Counted from the stretch's first letter, positions 44,364-54,949 are shown. The stretch: DNA of 64,000 nt from Mycobacterium celatum (GCF_002101595.1 NZ_LQOM01000027.1:19782-83781), one strand, 5' to 3'. A program made the numbers and translations. The notes: generated from the letters alone by a model not told the origin.

Positions 44364-44866
44364 CGCACACCTTCTTTCGCATACACCACCCGCAGCACAT
44401 AACCCAGTTCCGGTCCCATCACCAGCTCGGCCAAGGTGCACACGGTCGCGACGAACTGCGGCCCGTGCGGCGGCGGCTGGTCGCACAGATGATGGGCGAT
44501 CTCGTGCAGCACAACCAGCTCGCGCATCGCCCAGTCGGCGGTGTCGCGGTCGGGTACCGCGATAACGCCTGTGCCGTCGCCGCTTTCGTAGTGGGCAGCG
44601 GTGGCGGCGCGCCGGGCGCGCACCCGCAGCGGCGGCGTGTTGGGCCACTGTTCCCGGACCGCCGGCAGGGCCAGCACGTCGTCGACGTAGCGCTGTACCG
44701 CGGTCACCGAGCCGAACCGCGCCTCCGGCGGCAGAGTCAGTTGCGCGCCGAAGAACTCGACGCTGCGTGAGGCGTGCTCGGCGGCACGGTCGAACAACGT
44801 GCGAACGAATTCCTCGGCGGCGTAGACCCTCGAGCGCTGCGTGTCGCGGTCAGCAGTGCCCATCAC
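44360..44866 (-). CDS. metallohydrolase of TIGR04338 type, Rv0185 orthologue
   Basis: The 168-residue protein carries a zinc-protease-like motif HEIAHHL in 'LVVLHEIAHHLCDQPPPHGPQF' (about residues 122-143), with a further histidine in 'PHGPQF' as a possible third ligand. The family is confined to actinobacteria and its function is unknown. Overlapping start and stop codons tie it to the genes on either side. The start may be GTG at 44866 or ATG at 44863. Confidence 0.82.
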   Translation of the reverse strand: MMGTADRDTQRSRVYAAEEFVRTLFDRAAEHASRSVEFFGAQLTLPPEARFGSVTAVQRYVDDVLALPAVREQWPNTPPLRVRARRAATAAHYESGDGTGVIAVPDRDTADWAMRELVVLHEIAHHLCDQPPPHGPQFVATVCTLAELVMGPELGYVLRVVYAKEGVR

Positions 44867-45609
44867 TCCAGCGCGGCCCGCGCTCCCGACAGCTGCGCGC
44901 TGTTGCCGAGCCGCGCACGCCGGCCGGCCCGGTCACCCGCACGGCGCGCCGCCGACGAGTACCCCGCCGATGCGCTGCTAGCCCGCCAGGTGCCGCGGGC
45001 CTTCGACGCGCCGCGATAGTAGTCACGCAGCTCGATTTCCTTGTTGCGCAGGGCGATTGCAGTTCCCGGTGGTCTGCCGCGGTCCTTCTTGGCGTCTTGT
45101 TGGGCCTGTTCCCGGGCCTCAGCCAGCCGCTGCCCGACCCGCGCGCCGAACGCGAGCTGGAAATTCAGCCGCGCGGTGATCGTCGGCGTGGGCCGGTGCG
45201 AACCGGACGCGATGTAGGCGTCCGAGGCGCGGACCATCTGGACCACCAGGCTCGCGTACAGCGCATGGGCGGCGTCGATGTCCTCGGCGAACCCGTAGGC
45301 GTAGACGAACGTCGAGTTCGACGCCACGTCGCAGCGCACGTCGTTGGCGTGGGCGATCACCACGAACAGCTGCACATAGGTGCGCAGGCCCTTGGTGCCC
45401 GCCTCACCGATGGTGATGGTGCGCTGGATCGGCGACTGGGCGGGTGTGCGCTTGGCCGCGTGCGAGCGGGCCACCGCCAGGTCGATGGACGTCGCGGTGG
45501 CCAGCCGTTGCGCGGCCGCCATGAACGCCTCGGCCTCGTGGGTGTTGTCGGTGCCTTCGGCCTGTCGAAGCAGCGCCGCGATCCGCGCCAGCATCTTGTC
45601 GTCACTCAC
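44863..45609 (-). CDS. DUF2786 domain protein, Rv0184 orthologue
   Basis: The 248-residue soluble protein starts at a GTG (VSDDKMLARIAALLRQAEGT). The N-terminal ~40 residues ('IAALLRQAEGTDNTHEAEAFMAAAQRLA') are the DUF2786 signature. A basic, Ala/Arg/Ser-rich C-terminus ('SAGYSSAARRAGDRAGRRARLGN') suggests nucleic-acid contact. Its function is unknown. It is coupled by a four-base overlap to the metallohydrolase gene, and these two with bglS form one transcription unit. Confidence 0.8.
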   Translation of the reverse strand: MSDDKMLARIAALLRQAEGTDNTHEAEAFMAAAQRLATATSIDLAVARSHAAKRTPAQSPIQRTITIGEAGTKGLRTYVQLFVVIAHANDVRCDVASNSTFVYAYGFAEDIDAAHALYASLVVQMVRASDAYIASGSHRPTPTITARLNFQLAFGARVGQRLAEAREQAQQDAKKDRGRPPGTAIALRNKEIELRDYYRGASKARGTWRASSASAGYSSAARRAGDRAGRRARLGNSAQLSGARAALE

Positions 45610-45652
45610 GGTGCCAAACTAATGGACCGGCCCGACATTTCGGTGCAGCCAT

Positions 45653-47498
<1,846 letters not shown>

Positions 47499-47500
47499 CT

Positions 47501-47560
47501 GCCGAGTGGCCAGTTATGACACGCTTTTGCCAAAAAGCGTGCAATAACTGGCCACTCGGC
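47501..47560. repeat. 60-bp hairpin element, family B copy 1
   Basis: Perfect 17-bp arms GCCGAGTGGCCAGTTAT (47501-47517) and ATAACTGGCCACTCGGC (47544-47560) enclose a second stem, CACGCTTTT and AAAAGCGTG, with a 4-base loop and one two-base mismatch between the stems. It begins 2 bases after the sigG stop and is also read in frame by the opposite-strand nuclease gene. Confidence 0.9.
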
Positions 47561-48468
47561 GCCTGCTTGATGTAGGGCGGCACATGTGCGGGCGACAATA
47601 CCTGACGGCGGTAACTCAGCATGTCTGCGCTGACCCGAATAACCCGCCATCCACGTGCCAGCAACTTCGCGTGTTTATCGATGTCGTATGCCCGTCGCGC
47701 GGGATCCGTCCAGTGCTGGACGCCGTCGTACTCCACGCCGACCTTGAACTCCTCGTAACCCATGTCGAGCCGCGCGAACGGATCGCCAAAGTTGTCGCGG
47801 ACCACGATCTGCGTCTGTGGCCGCGGCAGGCCAGCATCGATCAGAACCAACCGCGTCCGGGTTTCCTGTGGCGATTCAGCGCCGCTGTCCATCAGGTCCA
47901 GCACTTGTCGCAACTGCGTCAGCCCTCGCGATCCGCGATGTCGCTGCGCCAAGTCGTCGACTTCGGGGGCCGTCAGCTTGGCGGCGTTGGCCAGCGCATC
48001 CACGTGAATAACAGCCCGCACCAGACCTTTTCGTCGGCCAAGGTCGAACGCCGTCCGCGCCGGTGTGGTTGCGCGTATACCCCGCACTGTGCATATCTCG
48101 TCATCCGACAATTCATCACGATGGATCACGATGCCGTCAACCGGTTTGCCATTGCGCCGGTACAGCTCCGCTGGTAATCCTGGGTCGATCCAAAGTGAGC
48201 CATGGAGAGCGGCCGCCGACAGGCCCGCAACAGTGGCCGCGCGTCCCGACCACAGCCAGGCTGCGACTCCGCGGGTGAGTGCGGTGACCTCCTGACCCTT
48301 TGGCATATAGACGTTGCGATACACGACCTCGTGTCCACTGCGCAGTCCGCGCCTGCTGACGCGGCCCTCGGCTAGCGCCTCTGTTCCGATGAACGGCCCC
48401 ACGAGCAGACCCTGTCAGCAACATGCACGTCACGTCTGCCATTGCGGCGTCCGCTGTGGATAGGTCTC

Positions 48469-48529
48469 GCCGAGTGGCCAGTTATGACACGCGATTGGCC
48501 AAAAAGCGTTCAATAACTGGCCATTCGAC
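48469..48529. repeat. ~60-bp hairpin element, family B copy 2
   Basis: This is a near copy of 47501-47560 in the same orientation. The arms are GCCGAGTGGCCAGTTAT (48469-48485) and ATAACTGGCCATTCGAC (48513-48529), with two mismatches, and the inner part differs at a few bases plus one extra base. It ends 2 bases before the stop of the next minus-strand gene and brackets the nuclease gene with copy 1. Confidence 0.88.
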
Positions 48530-48531
48530 GC

Positions 48532-49665
48532 CTAGAACAGGCGCGAATCGGGTGACGGGCCAGACACCGGGCGGGCCAGGCCGGTGCCGGTGATCAGCGG
48601 CAGGTCCAGCGCCGAGAGCAGACCGGGCCGTGCCTCGCACACCGCGGGGATAGCGTTGACCATCCGCGACGCGCCTGCCATCCGCGCTCCCAGGTCGTGA
48701 TCGTGGTCGTCGGCCATCTCGAACTCGCAGCGCATGCTCGGCGAACCCTCGATCTCGACGCGGTACGCGCCGCGGCCCGAGGCGGCCCCGTAACCGAAGT
48801 CGCGCGGCGGGATCGAGATGTGCGGCTGCGGCCAGTCCGGTGCCATGTCGTCGTGCATCCGGGTGACATGGTCGACGACGAAAGTGGCTCTGCCGTCGAC
48901 GTATCCGGTCAATGTCGACCGCATTGCACCGATCGTGCCTGCGGCGATATGCCCGGTCGGCGTGTCGAACGACTCGGTCGCTGCCACCCGCTCGACGTTC
49001 TCGTCGATGCGGTCGATCTTCACGCCGAGCCCGGCGGCGAGCTGGTGCAGCACCGGTCCCCAGCCGAAGCTGAACATTCCCGGCTGTGCCGCGAACGCGG
49101 GGAACTCCGGCGGCTTGCCGAACCCGAGGATCTCGTAGACCGCCGCCTTGTCCGGATAGGTGGCGTAGTTGAACATCTCAGTCACCCGCACACTCTCGAT
49201 GACTCGCGACACCCCCGAAAGTGCCAGCGGCAGAACATCGTTGGCAAATCCGGTGTCGATGCCTGTGGTGAAGAACGACACACCGCCCGCCAGCGCGGCT
49301 TCTCGCAACGGATCGGTGAACGCGGCGTCGACGGCGCCGGGGAAGACCAGCGGGACCACCGAGCAGGACACCACGTTCTTGCCGGCCCGCAGGATCGACA
49401 CCATGTCCGCGATCGCCTCCGCGGGACGCAGATTGGCCGCGGCGGCGTAGACAACCGCGTCGGCGTCACCGGCGAGCATCGCCGCCGGGTCTTGCGCCGC
49501 CAGCACACCCACCGGCTCGACACCGCACAGTTCGCCGGCATCCCGGCCGGCCTTGGCGTCGCTGTGCACGACGAGATCTACCAACTCCAGCTGAGGGTGG
49601 TCGATCACTCCGCGCAGAGCGATCAGCCCCATCGAGCCGGGACCCCATACGCCGACCTTGAACAT
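48532..49665 (-). CDS. dihydrodipicolinate reductase-like NAD(P)-dependent oxidoreductase
   Basis: The 377-residue protein starts at the ATG at 49665 after an AGGAGA site ('MFKVGVWGPGSMGLIALRG'). The Rossmann fingerprint GPGSMG is within the first 15 residues. Further family-like parts are 'VDLVVHSDAKAGRDAGELCG', 'DAVVYAAA' and 'NVVSCSVVPLVFPG', as in the 2,4-diaminopentanoate dehydrogenase/DapB-like group common in actinobacteria. The substrate is unknown. The gene is divergent from an IclR regulator, whose likely job is to control it. Confidence 0.75.
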   Translation of the reverse strand: MFKVGVWGPGSMGLIALRGVIDHPQLELVDLVVHSDAKAGRDAGELCGVEPVGVLAAQDPAAMLAGDADAVVYAAAANLRPAEAIADMVSILRAGKNVVSCSVVPLVFPGAVDAAFTDPLREAALAGGVSFFTTGIDTGFANDVLPLALSGVSRVIESVRVTEMFNYATYPDKAAVYEILGFGKPPEFPAFAAQPGMFSFGWGPVLHQLAAGLGVKIDRIDENVERVAATESFDTPTGHIAAGTIGAMRSTLTGYVDGRATFVVDHVTRMHDDMAPDWPQPHISIPPRDFGYGAASGRGAYRVEIEGSPSMRCEFEMADDHDHDLGARMAGASRMVNAIPAVCEARPGLLSALDLPLITGTGLARPVSGPSPDSRLF

Positions 49666-49672
49666 CGGTTCT

Positions 49673-49699
49673 CCTAATACTAGGACGCCAGCTACTATA
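49673..49699. promoter_or_regulatory. overlapping divergent -10 boxes and a small palindrome
   Basis: TACTAT (49693-49698, plus strand) and TATAGT (49694-49699, minus strand) give both divergent genes a TANNNT box in the same place. A short palindrome CCTA-ATAC-TAGG lies at 49673-49684. IclR binding here is a likely but unproven form of joint control. Confidence 0.35.
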
Positions 49700-49726
49700 A
49701 CCTGGACGGATCGTAGGGAGGTGGCT

Positions 49727-50578
49727 GTGGCTTCGTCAACGGTCAAATCGCCGCCTACCGCTCGCGTTGTGGATGTCCTTGCCGCACTGGCTCATTCACC
49801 AAGGACCTCGGCAGAACTCGCGAAGTGCTGCGGTATCAGCACGTCGACGTGTGCGCTGGTGCTGGCCGAGCTGGAGCGACGCAGCTGGGTGGCCCGCCGC
49901 GACGACCGCCGCTATGTGCTGGGCAGCGGGCTGTTCGGCCTAGTCCACGGGCTGCGCAAGCAATTCCCGCTGCTCGACCGCGGCCGCGACGCCCTCGCTT
50001 TCCTGCACGAAAAGCTGGGCGCCGGCTGCTCGATGTCGAAGATCGGCGAGCGGCACCTGATTACCGTCGACGCGGTGGGCCACGGCACCGACAGCGAACA
50101 CGCTGTCGGCCAACGCTTTCCGATCGACCCTCCGTTCGGGCTGGTGGCAATGGCCTGGCGCGACGACGACGCCGTCGACGCGTGGCTGCGCCGGGTCACG
50201 CCACGGCTGACCCAGGCGGATATCGCCGCATATCGTCGGGTCCTCGCCGATATCCGCCGCCGCGGCTACGGCGCCTGGCGGTTCGACGACGCCCACGCCT
50301 CGCTGCACGACCGGCTCACCAAGGTGCTGGCGTCGCTGGAGCCCACCGCCCAAGTGACCCGTCAGCTCAGCACATTGATGACGATGGTCACGCTGCATTC
50401 CGTGACCGATAAGCTCGAAACTGAGCTGACTTCAACGGAATTCGTCGTGCTACCAATCTTCGGAAGCGGCGGCCAGCCGGAATACCAGATCGAGATCCAC
50501 CTCGGCCGCCCGCAGAGGCTGACGCTCGCCGGACTCGACGCTGCACTCAAGCACGCGCAACAGCTGCTAGTAGCGTGA
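49727..50578 (+). CDS. IclR-type transcriptional regulator
   Basis: The 283-residue regulator has an N-terminal winged helix ('RVVDVLAALAHSPRTSAELAKCCGISTSTCALVLAELERRSWVAR', about residues 15-60) and an effector-binding domain that includes 'SMSKIGERHLITVDAVGHG'. The GTG at 49727 is chosen because an AGGGAGG site sits 5 bases before it. It is divergent from the oxidoreductase gene and 6 bases upstream of the short-chain dehydrogenase gene, so it may control both sides. The effector is unknown. Confidence 0.85.
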   Translation: MASSTVKSPPTARVVDVLAALAHSPRTSAELAKCCGISTSTCALVLAELERRSWVARRDDRRYVLGSGLFGLVHGLRKQFPLLDRGRDALAFLHEKLGAGCSMSKIGERHLITVDAVGHGTDSEHAVGQRFPIDPPFGLVAMAWRDDDAVDAWLRRVTPRLTQADIAAYRRVLADIRRRGYGAWRFDDAHASLHDRLTKVLASLEPTAQVTRQLSTLMTMVTLHSVTDKLETELTSTEFVVLPIFGSGGQPEYQIEIHLGRPQRLTLAGLDAALKHAQQLLVA

Positions 50579-50584
50579 CCCGCC

Positions 50585-51325
50585 ATGGGACGCGTAGACG
50601 GAAAAGTTGCACTGATCAGCGGCGGTGCACGCGGTATGGGCGCCGCACACGCGAAAGCGTTACTGGCCGAAGGGGCCAAGGTCGTCGTCGGCGACATTCT
50701 CGACGACGACGGCAAGGCGCTGGCCGGCGAGCTGGGCCCTGCGGCGCGATTCGTGCACCTCGACGTTACCCAGCCCGATCAGTGGAAGGCAGCCGTCGAC
50801 GCTGCAATCGACGCGTTCGGCCGGCTCAACGTGCTGGTCAACAACGCCGGCATCGTCAACGGCAACACCCTGCAGAACTTCCCGCTCGCCGACTGGCAGC
50901 GGATCATCGACATCAACCTCACCGGCACATTCCTGGGCATGCAGGCCGCGGTGGAACCGATGATCGCCGCCGGCGGGGGTTCGATGATCAACGTTTCTTC
51001 GGTGGAAGGCCTGCGCGGCAGCCCCGGTCTCTACGGTTATGTTGCATCGAAATTCGGCGTGCGCGGCCTGGCCAAGGCCGCCGCGCTGGAGCTGGCGCCG
51101 CACAACATCCGGGTCAATTCCATCCACCCCGGCCTGATTCGCACCCCGATGACGGCGGGCATTCCGGAGGACTTCCTGCAGATCCCGCTGGGCCGCGGCG
51201 CCGAGCCGGCCGAGGTGTCGGCCTGCGTCGTCTACCTGGCCTCCGACGAGTCGTCGTACTCGACCGGCGGGGAGTTTGTCGTGGACGGCGGCTTGACGGT
51301 GGGCGTGCCGCACAAGAGTGCATAG
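50585..51325 (+). CDS. short-chain dehydrogenase/reductase (FabG3-like)
   Basis: The 246-residue classical SDR has the cofactor motif 'LISGGARGMGAAHAKAL' (about residues 10-26), the 'VLVNNAGIVNGN' motif, and catalytic Ser in 'MINVSSVEGL' with Tyr and Lys in 'YGYVASKFGVRG' (about residues 150-161). 'SDESSYSTGGEFVVDGG' near the end is close to M. tuberculosis FabG3 (Rv2002, 20-beta-hydroxysteroid dehydrogenase, from memory). A steroid or hydroxyacyl substrate is possible. It follows the IclR gene by 6 bases and precedes the alcohol dehydrogenase gene by 79. Confidence 0.85.
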   Translation: MGRVDGKVALISGGARGMGAAHAKALLAEGAKVVVGDILDDDGKALAGELGPAARFVHLDVTQPDQWKAAVDAAIDAFGRLNVLVNNAGIVNGNTLQNFPLADWQRIIDINLTGTFLGMQAAVEPMIAAGGGSMINVSSVEGLRGSPGLYGYVASKFGVRGLAKAAALELAPHNIRVNSIHPGLIRTPMTAGIPEDFLQIPLGRGAEPAEVSACVVYLASDESSYSTGGEFVVDGGLTVGVPHKSA

Positions 51326-51404
51326 CGCCATATCAATGCAGGTCAGCGCATCAGAAGCGACTGTTTTGTAACGCGTTCCCACTGGGTGGTTAAGATCGCC
51401 AGGC

Positions 51405-52529
51405 ATGAAGACCAAGGGCGCTCTGCTGTGGGAGCTGAACTCGCCGTTCAAAGTCGACGAGATCGAGGTGGGCGATCCCGTCGAGGATGAAGTCCAGATC
51501 CAGGTGCATGCCGCCGGCATGTGCCACTCCGACTACCACCTGACCACCGGGGCCACCCCGATCGGGCTGCCGGCGCTGGGCGGCCACGAGGGCGCCGGCG
51601 TCGTCACCAAGGTCGGCAAGGGCGTCACCGGGCTGGCAGAGGGCGACCACGTCATCCTGGCGTTCATTCCCGCCTGCGGGCAGTGCCCGCCGTGTTTGAA
51701 GGGGTTCCGCTCACTGTGCGATCGGGGTGCCGTGCTGCTCGGCGGCAAGGCGATCGCCGACGGAACCAGCCGCGTGCGCGCCGGCTCGCACGAGGTGTCG
51801 CCGATGAACCTGCTCGGCACGTTCGCGCCGTATATGACCGTGCACAAGGATTCCGTCGTCAAGATCGACCCCGACGTGCCGTTCGAGTCGGCGGCGATCA
51901 TGGGCTGCGCGGTGCCCACCGGATTCGGCTCGGTTACCAACGTCGCCGAGGTCCAGCCCGGCGACACCGTGGCGATCGTCGGGGTGGGCGGCATCGGGAT
52001 GAGCGCGCTGCAGGGCGCGGTGCTCTCCGGCGCCAAGCACGTCATCGCGATCGATCCGGTGGAGTTCAAGCGCGAGCAGGCCGTCAAATTCGGCGCCACG
52101 CATGTCTACCCGACGATGGCCGAGGCGATCGCCCCGATGATCGATCTGACCTACGGGCTGATGGCCGACAAGACCATCATCGCGGTCGGCGAAATGCGCG
52201 GGGAGATGATCGAGGAGGCGATGACGCTGACCGCCAAGACCGGCACCTGCGTGGTTACCGGCATGGGCGCGATGACCGACGTCGACGTCAAGCTCAACCT
52301 CTTCCTGTTTACGATGTTGCAGAAGACGTTGAAGGGCAACATCTTCGGCGGCGGCAGCTCGCACGTGGAGACCCCGCGGCTGGTGGGGCTTTACAAATCC
52401 GGGCTGCTCAAGGTCGACGAGATGGTGACCAGCACCTACCGGCTCGAAGACATCAACGACGGCTACCAGGACATGCTCGACGGCAAGAACATCCGCGGCG
52501 TCATCAAATACACCGACGCCGACTGGTAG
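51405..52529 (+). CDS. zinc-dependent (NDMA-type) alcohol dehydrogenase
   Basis: The 374-residue medium-chain dehydrogenase has catalytic zinc ligands in 'AAGMCHSDYHLTTG' and 'GGHEGAGVV', the four-cysteine structural zinc loop 'CGQCPPCLKGFRSLC' (about residues 88-102) and the NAD-binding 'VAIVGVGGIGMSALQGAVL'. The sequence is of the mycobacterial AdhB/AdhD class, some of which hold NAD tightly and use an artificial electron acceptor. The start at 51405 gives 'MKTKGALLWELNSPF'. The pirin gene follows by 13 bases, so both are likely on one message. Confidence 0.87.
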   Translation: MKTKGALLWELNSPFKVDEIEVGDPVEDEVQIQVHAAGMCHSDYHLTTGATPIGLPALGGHEGAGVVTKVGKGVTGLAEGDHVILAFIPACGQCPPCLKGFRSLCDRGAVLLGGKAIADGTSRVRAGSHEVSPMNLLGTFAPYMTVHKDSVVKIDPDVPFESAAIMGCAVPTGFGSVTNVAEVQPGDTVAIVGVGGIGMSALQGAVLSGAKHVIAIDPVEFKREQAVKFGATHVYPTMAEAIAPMIDLTYGLMADKTIIAVGEMRGEMIEEAMTLTAKTGTCVVTGMGAMTDVDVKLNLFLFTMLQKTLKGNIFGGGSSHVETPRLVGLYKSGLLKVDEMVTSTYRLEDINDGYQDMLDGKNIRGVIKYTDADW

Positions 52530-52542
52530 TTACCCTGAAGTC

Positions 52543-53253
52543 ATGCCCATCGACGTCCGGCGTGCGCACGACCGTGCGGTCACCACGACGTCGTGGCTGA
52601 AGTCGAGGCATTCGTTCTCGTTCGGCGACCATTACGACCCGGACAACACGCATCACGGCGTGCTGCTGGTCAACAACGACGACATCGTCGCGCCCGCTTC
52701 GGGTTTTGACACCCATCCGCACCGGGATATGGAGATCGTGACGTGGGTGTTGGAGGGGTCGCTGGCGCACCGTGATTCGGCCGGCAACAGCGGCGTGATT
52801 TATCCCGTCCTGGCCCAACGGATGTCGGCCGGCAGCGGCATCATGCACTCCGAAAAGAACGACTCCGCCACGGAGCCGGTGCATTTCGTGCAGATGTGGG
52901 TGGTGCCCGACGAGACTGGGATCACCCCGAGCTACGAGCAGCACGAGGTGGGCGATCTGCGTGGGCTCGTACCCATCGCGTCGGGGCGGCCCGGTCAGGA
53001 CGCCGCGATCGCCATCCACAACCGCTCCGCCGCGCTGTACGCCGCCCGGCTCGAGCGGGGTGCGGCTGTGGAATTACCGGCGGCGCCCTATGTGCACCTC
53101 TTCGTGCCATGCGGCCAGGTCAATGTCGAGGGCTTAGGCGATCTGGCCGAGGGAGACGCCGTGCGCTTCACCGACTCGGACGGCCGGCGCGTCACCTCCG
53201 CTGCGCCGTCGGAGATCCTGGTCTGGGAGATGCACAGGACCCTCGGCGGATAG
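52543..53253 (+). CDS. pirin family protein, Rv0181c orthologue
   Basis: The 236-residue bicupin carries the pirin metal site: 'GFDTHPHRDMEIVTWVLEG' with two histidines (about residues 56-58) and 'GSGIMHSEKND' with His and Glu (about 99-103). Bacterial pirins are known as quercetinases or as partners of metabolic enzymes; which applies here is unknown. It matches the gene beside sigG in M. tuberculosis, but here five genes lie between them. It is convergent with a small membrane protein gene. Confidence 0.88.
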   Translation: MPIDVRRAHDRAVTTTSWLKSRHSFSFGDHYDPDNTHHGVLLVNNDDIVAPASGFDTHPHRDMEIVTWVLEGSLAHRDSAGNSGVIYPVLAQRMSAGSGIMHSEKNDSATEPVHFVQMWVVPDETGITPSYEQHEVGDLRGLVPIASGRPGQDAAIAIHNRSAALYAARLERGAAVELPAAPYVHLFVPCGQVNVEGLGDLAEGDAVRFTDSDGRRVTSAAPSEILVWEMHRTLGG

Positions 53254-53255
53254 AC

Positions 53256-53534
53256 CTAGCGACGGATTTGGCTGCGCCGCCCAGTCAGTCCCAGATAGAT
53301 CGCGATCAGGACGACGGCGACGATGATGCCCACCAGGAACGGGATCACCGCCCAGCCGCCGTTGGCATTCTTGTAGCCCACGCTGTATGTCAACCACGAC
53401 CCGAGAAATGAACCGAGCGCGCCCAGCGCGATCGTCATGATGATGCCGATGTTCTGCTTGCCGGGCATCACGAGTCGGGCAAGTGCCCCGACAATCAGTC
53501 CGACGATCAGGGCGCTGAATATGGTTCCGATCAT
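53256..53534 (-). CDS. GlsB/YeaQ/YmgE family small membrane protein
   Basis: The 92-residue protein has three predicted helices with glycine-rich patterns ('FSALIVGLIVGALARLVMPG', 'IGIIMTIALGALGSFLGSWL', 'IPFLVGIIVAVVLIAIYLGL'), the transglycosylase-associated (GlsB) family. Members are stress-responsive in other bacteria. An AGGAGA site precedes the ATG. The function is not known, and it is divergent from the next membrane protein gene. Confidence 0.85.
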   Translation of the reverse strand: MIGTIFSALIVGLIVGALARLVMPGKQNIGIIMTIALGALGSFLGSWLTYSVGYKNANGGWAVIPFLVGIIVAVVLIAIYLGLTGRRSQIRR

Positions 53535-53592
53535 TGTTTCTCCTGTGTTCGCGAGGCGCCCGCCGGCGCCGTCAACCCTCAGAGTGCCCGCT

Positions 53593-53622
53593 TAACCGCC
53601 GCGCCTAACTTTTCCGCGGTTA
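53593..53622. promoter_or_regulatory. inverted repeat in divergent promoter region
   Basis: TAACCGC (53593-53599) and GCGGTTA (53616-53622) form perfect 7-bp arms 16 bases apart in the gap between the GlsB-family gene and the next membrane protein gene. It may be an operator; no regulator can be assigned. Confidence 0.35.
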
Positions 53623-53728
53623 GTGTGAGCGCCACGAACAGGAGCCGGCATGTCTGATACACAACCGCGGCACGCAGCGCCCGACCCCAGGGCCGGCCGT
53701 CAGAGCCACCCGAACTGCGCGCTTCTGG

Positions 53729-54949
53729 GTGGTGCCGACGCTGGCGGTGTTGTCGGCGCTCGCCGCTTTCTACCTCGGCGGCATCTTGAACCCCATGACC
53801 AACCTGCGACATTTTCCTGTCGCGGTGGTCAACGAAGATGCGGGGCCGACGGGCGACCAGCTCGTCAACGGTTTGACGTCCGGCTTGGACAAGGACAAGT
53901 TCGACGTCCGCGTGCTCTCCCGTCAAGATGCCATGCACCAATTGGACACCGCACAGGCGTACGGGGCGGTGGTGATCCCTCCCACCTTTTCGTCGAAGCT
54001 GCAGGACTTCGCCCGCAGCGCAGTGACTTCGGGACCTGTCGATCGGCCGGCCGTCCACGTCACGACCAATCCGCGGGCAGGCACGTTGGGCGCCGGCATC
54101 GCCGGCCAGACACTGTCCCAAGCTATGTCAGCGGCGAATCACAGTCTCGGCGAACGGCTTTCCCAAGAAATAGCGGCGCAAACCCAGGGAGCACCGATGG
54201 CTGGCGCAGTGACGTTCATGCTCGGCAGCCCCATCGACATCAAGAGCGAGGTGTACAAGGCCTTGCCCAACGGCACCGGCAACGGACTGTCCGCGTTCTA
54301 CTACGCGCTGTTGCTGCTGTTGGCCGGGTTCACCGGCAGCATTGTGGTCAGCACTTTGGTGGACTCGATGCTCGGCTATGTGCCAGCGGAATTCGGTCCG
54401 GTCTACCGGTTCGCCGAACAGGTGAGGATCTCGAGATTTCGCACGCTGCTGATCAAATGGGCGCTGCTGGCGCTGTTGACGGCCGCCGTCTACATGGCGA
54501 TAGCCAGCGGGCTCGGCATGCCCATTGATCGCAGTTGGCCGCTATGGCTTTACGGGGTGTTCGCCATTGCCGCGGTCGGTGTCACGTCGACGTCGCTGAT
54601 CGCGGTGCTGGGCACGCTGGGTCTGCTGGTCAGCATGTTCCTCTTCGTCATCCTCGGATTACCGTCGGCGGGCGCGACGGTTCCGTTGGAGGCGACGCCG
54701 CCGCTGTTCGGCTGGCTGGCGAAATTCGAGCCGATGCACCAGGTTTATCTGGGCGCGCGGGCCCTGCTCTATCTCGATGGCCGAGCCGACGCCGGGCTGT
54801 GGCACGCGCTGGCCTTGACCGCCGTCGGGCTGGTGATCGGCCTGCTGCTCGGCGGCATTGTCACCCGCACCTACGACCGCCAAGGCTATCACCGCATCCC
54901 GGCGGCGTCCGCGCCCGGACCGCCAGGAACTGTAATCGCAAGCGGCTGA
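53729..54949 (+). CDS. ABC-2/YhgE-Pip-like membrane protein, Rv0180c orthologue with 5' frameshift
   Basis: The ~406-residue membrane protein has an N-terminal helix ('VVPTLAVLSALAAFYLGGIL'), a long extracytoplasmic domain ('FPVAVVNEDAGPTGDQLVNGL') and about five C-terminal helices, like YhgE/Pip-type proteins. The natural N-terminus seems to be in another frame: an ATG at 53650 opens 'MSDTQPRHAAPDPRAG', but the conserved 'RATRTARFWVVPTL' reads from a different frame with no start codon before the GTG at 53729. Either the gene has a frameshift near 53690-53700 or it starts at GTG 53729 with a short N-terminus. Function unknown. Confidence 0.7.
   Translation: MVPTLAVLSALAAFYLGGILNPMTNLRHFPVAVVNEDAGPTGDQLVNGLTSGLDKDKFDVRVLSRQDAMHQLDTAQAYGAVVIPPTFSSKLQDFARSAVTSGPVDRPAVHVTTNPRAGTLGAGIAGQTLSQAMSAANHSLGERLSQEIAAQTQGAPMAGAVTFMLGSPIDIKSEVYKALPNGTGNGLSAFYYALLLLLAGFTGSIVVSTLVDSMLGYVPAEFGPVYRFAEQVRISRFRTLLIKWALLALLTAAVYMAIASGLGMPIDRSWPLWLYGVFAIAAVGVTSTSLIAVLGTLGLLVSMFLFVILGLPSAGATVPLEATPPLFGWLAKFEPMHQVYLGARALLYLDGRADAGLWHALALTAVGLVIGLLLGGIVTRTYDRQGYHRIPAASAPGPPGTVIASG

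Noticed and set aside
42813..44402. Plus-strand frame opposite bglS
   Set aside because: It is an antisense shadow of the GH3 gene; no ribosome site, no recognisable domain.
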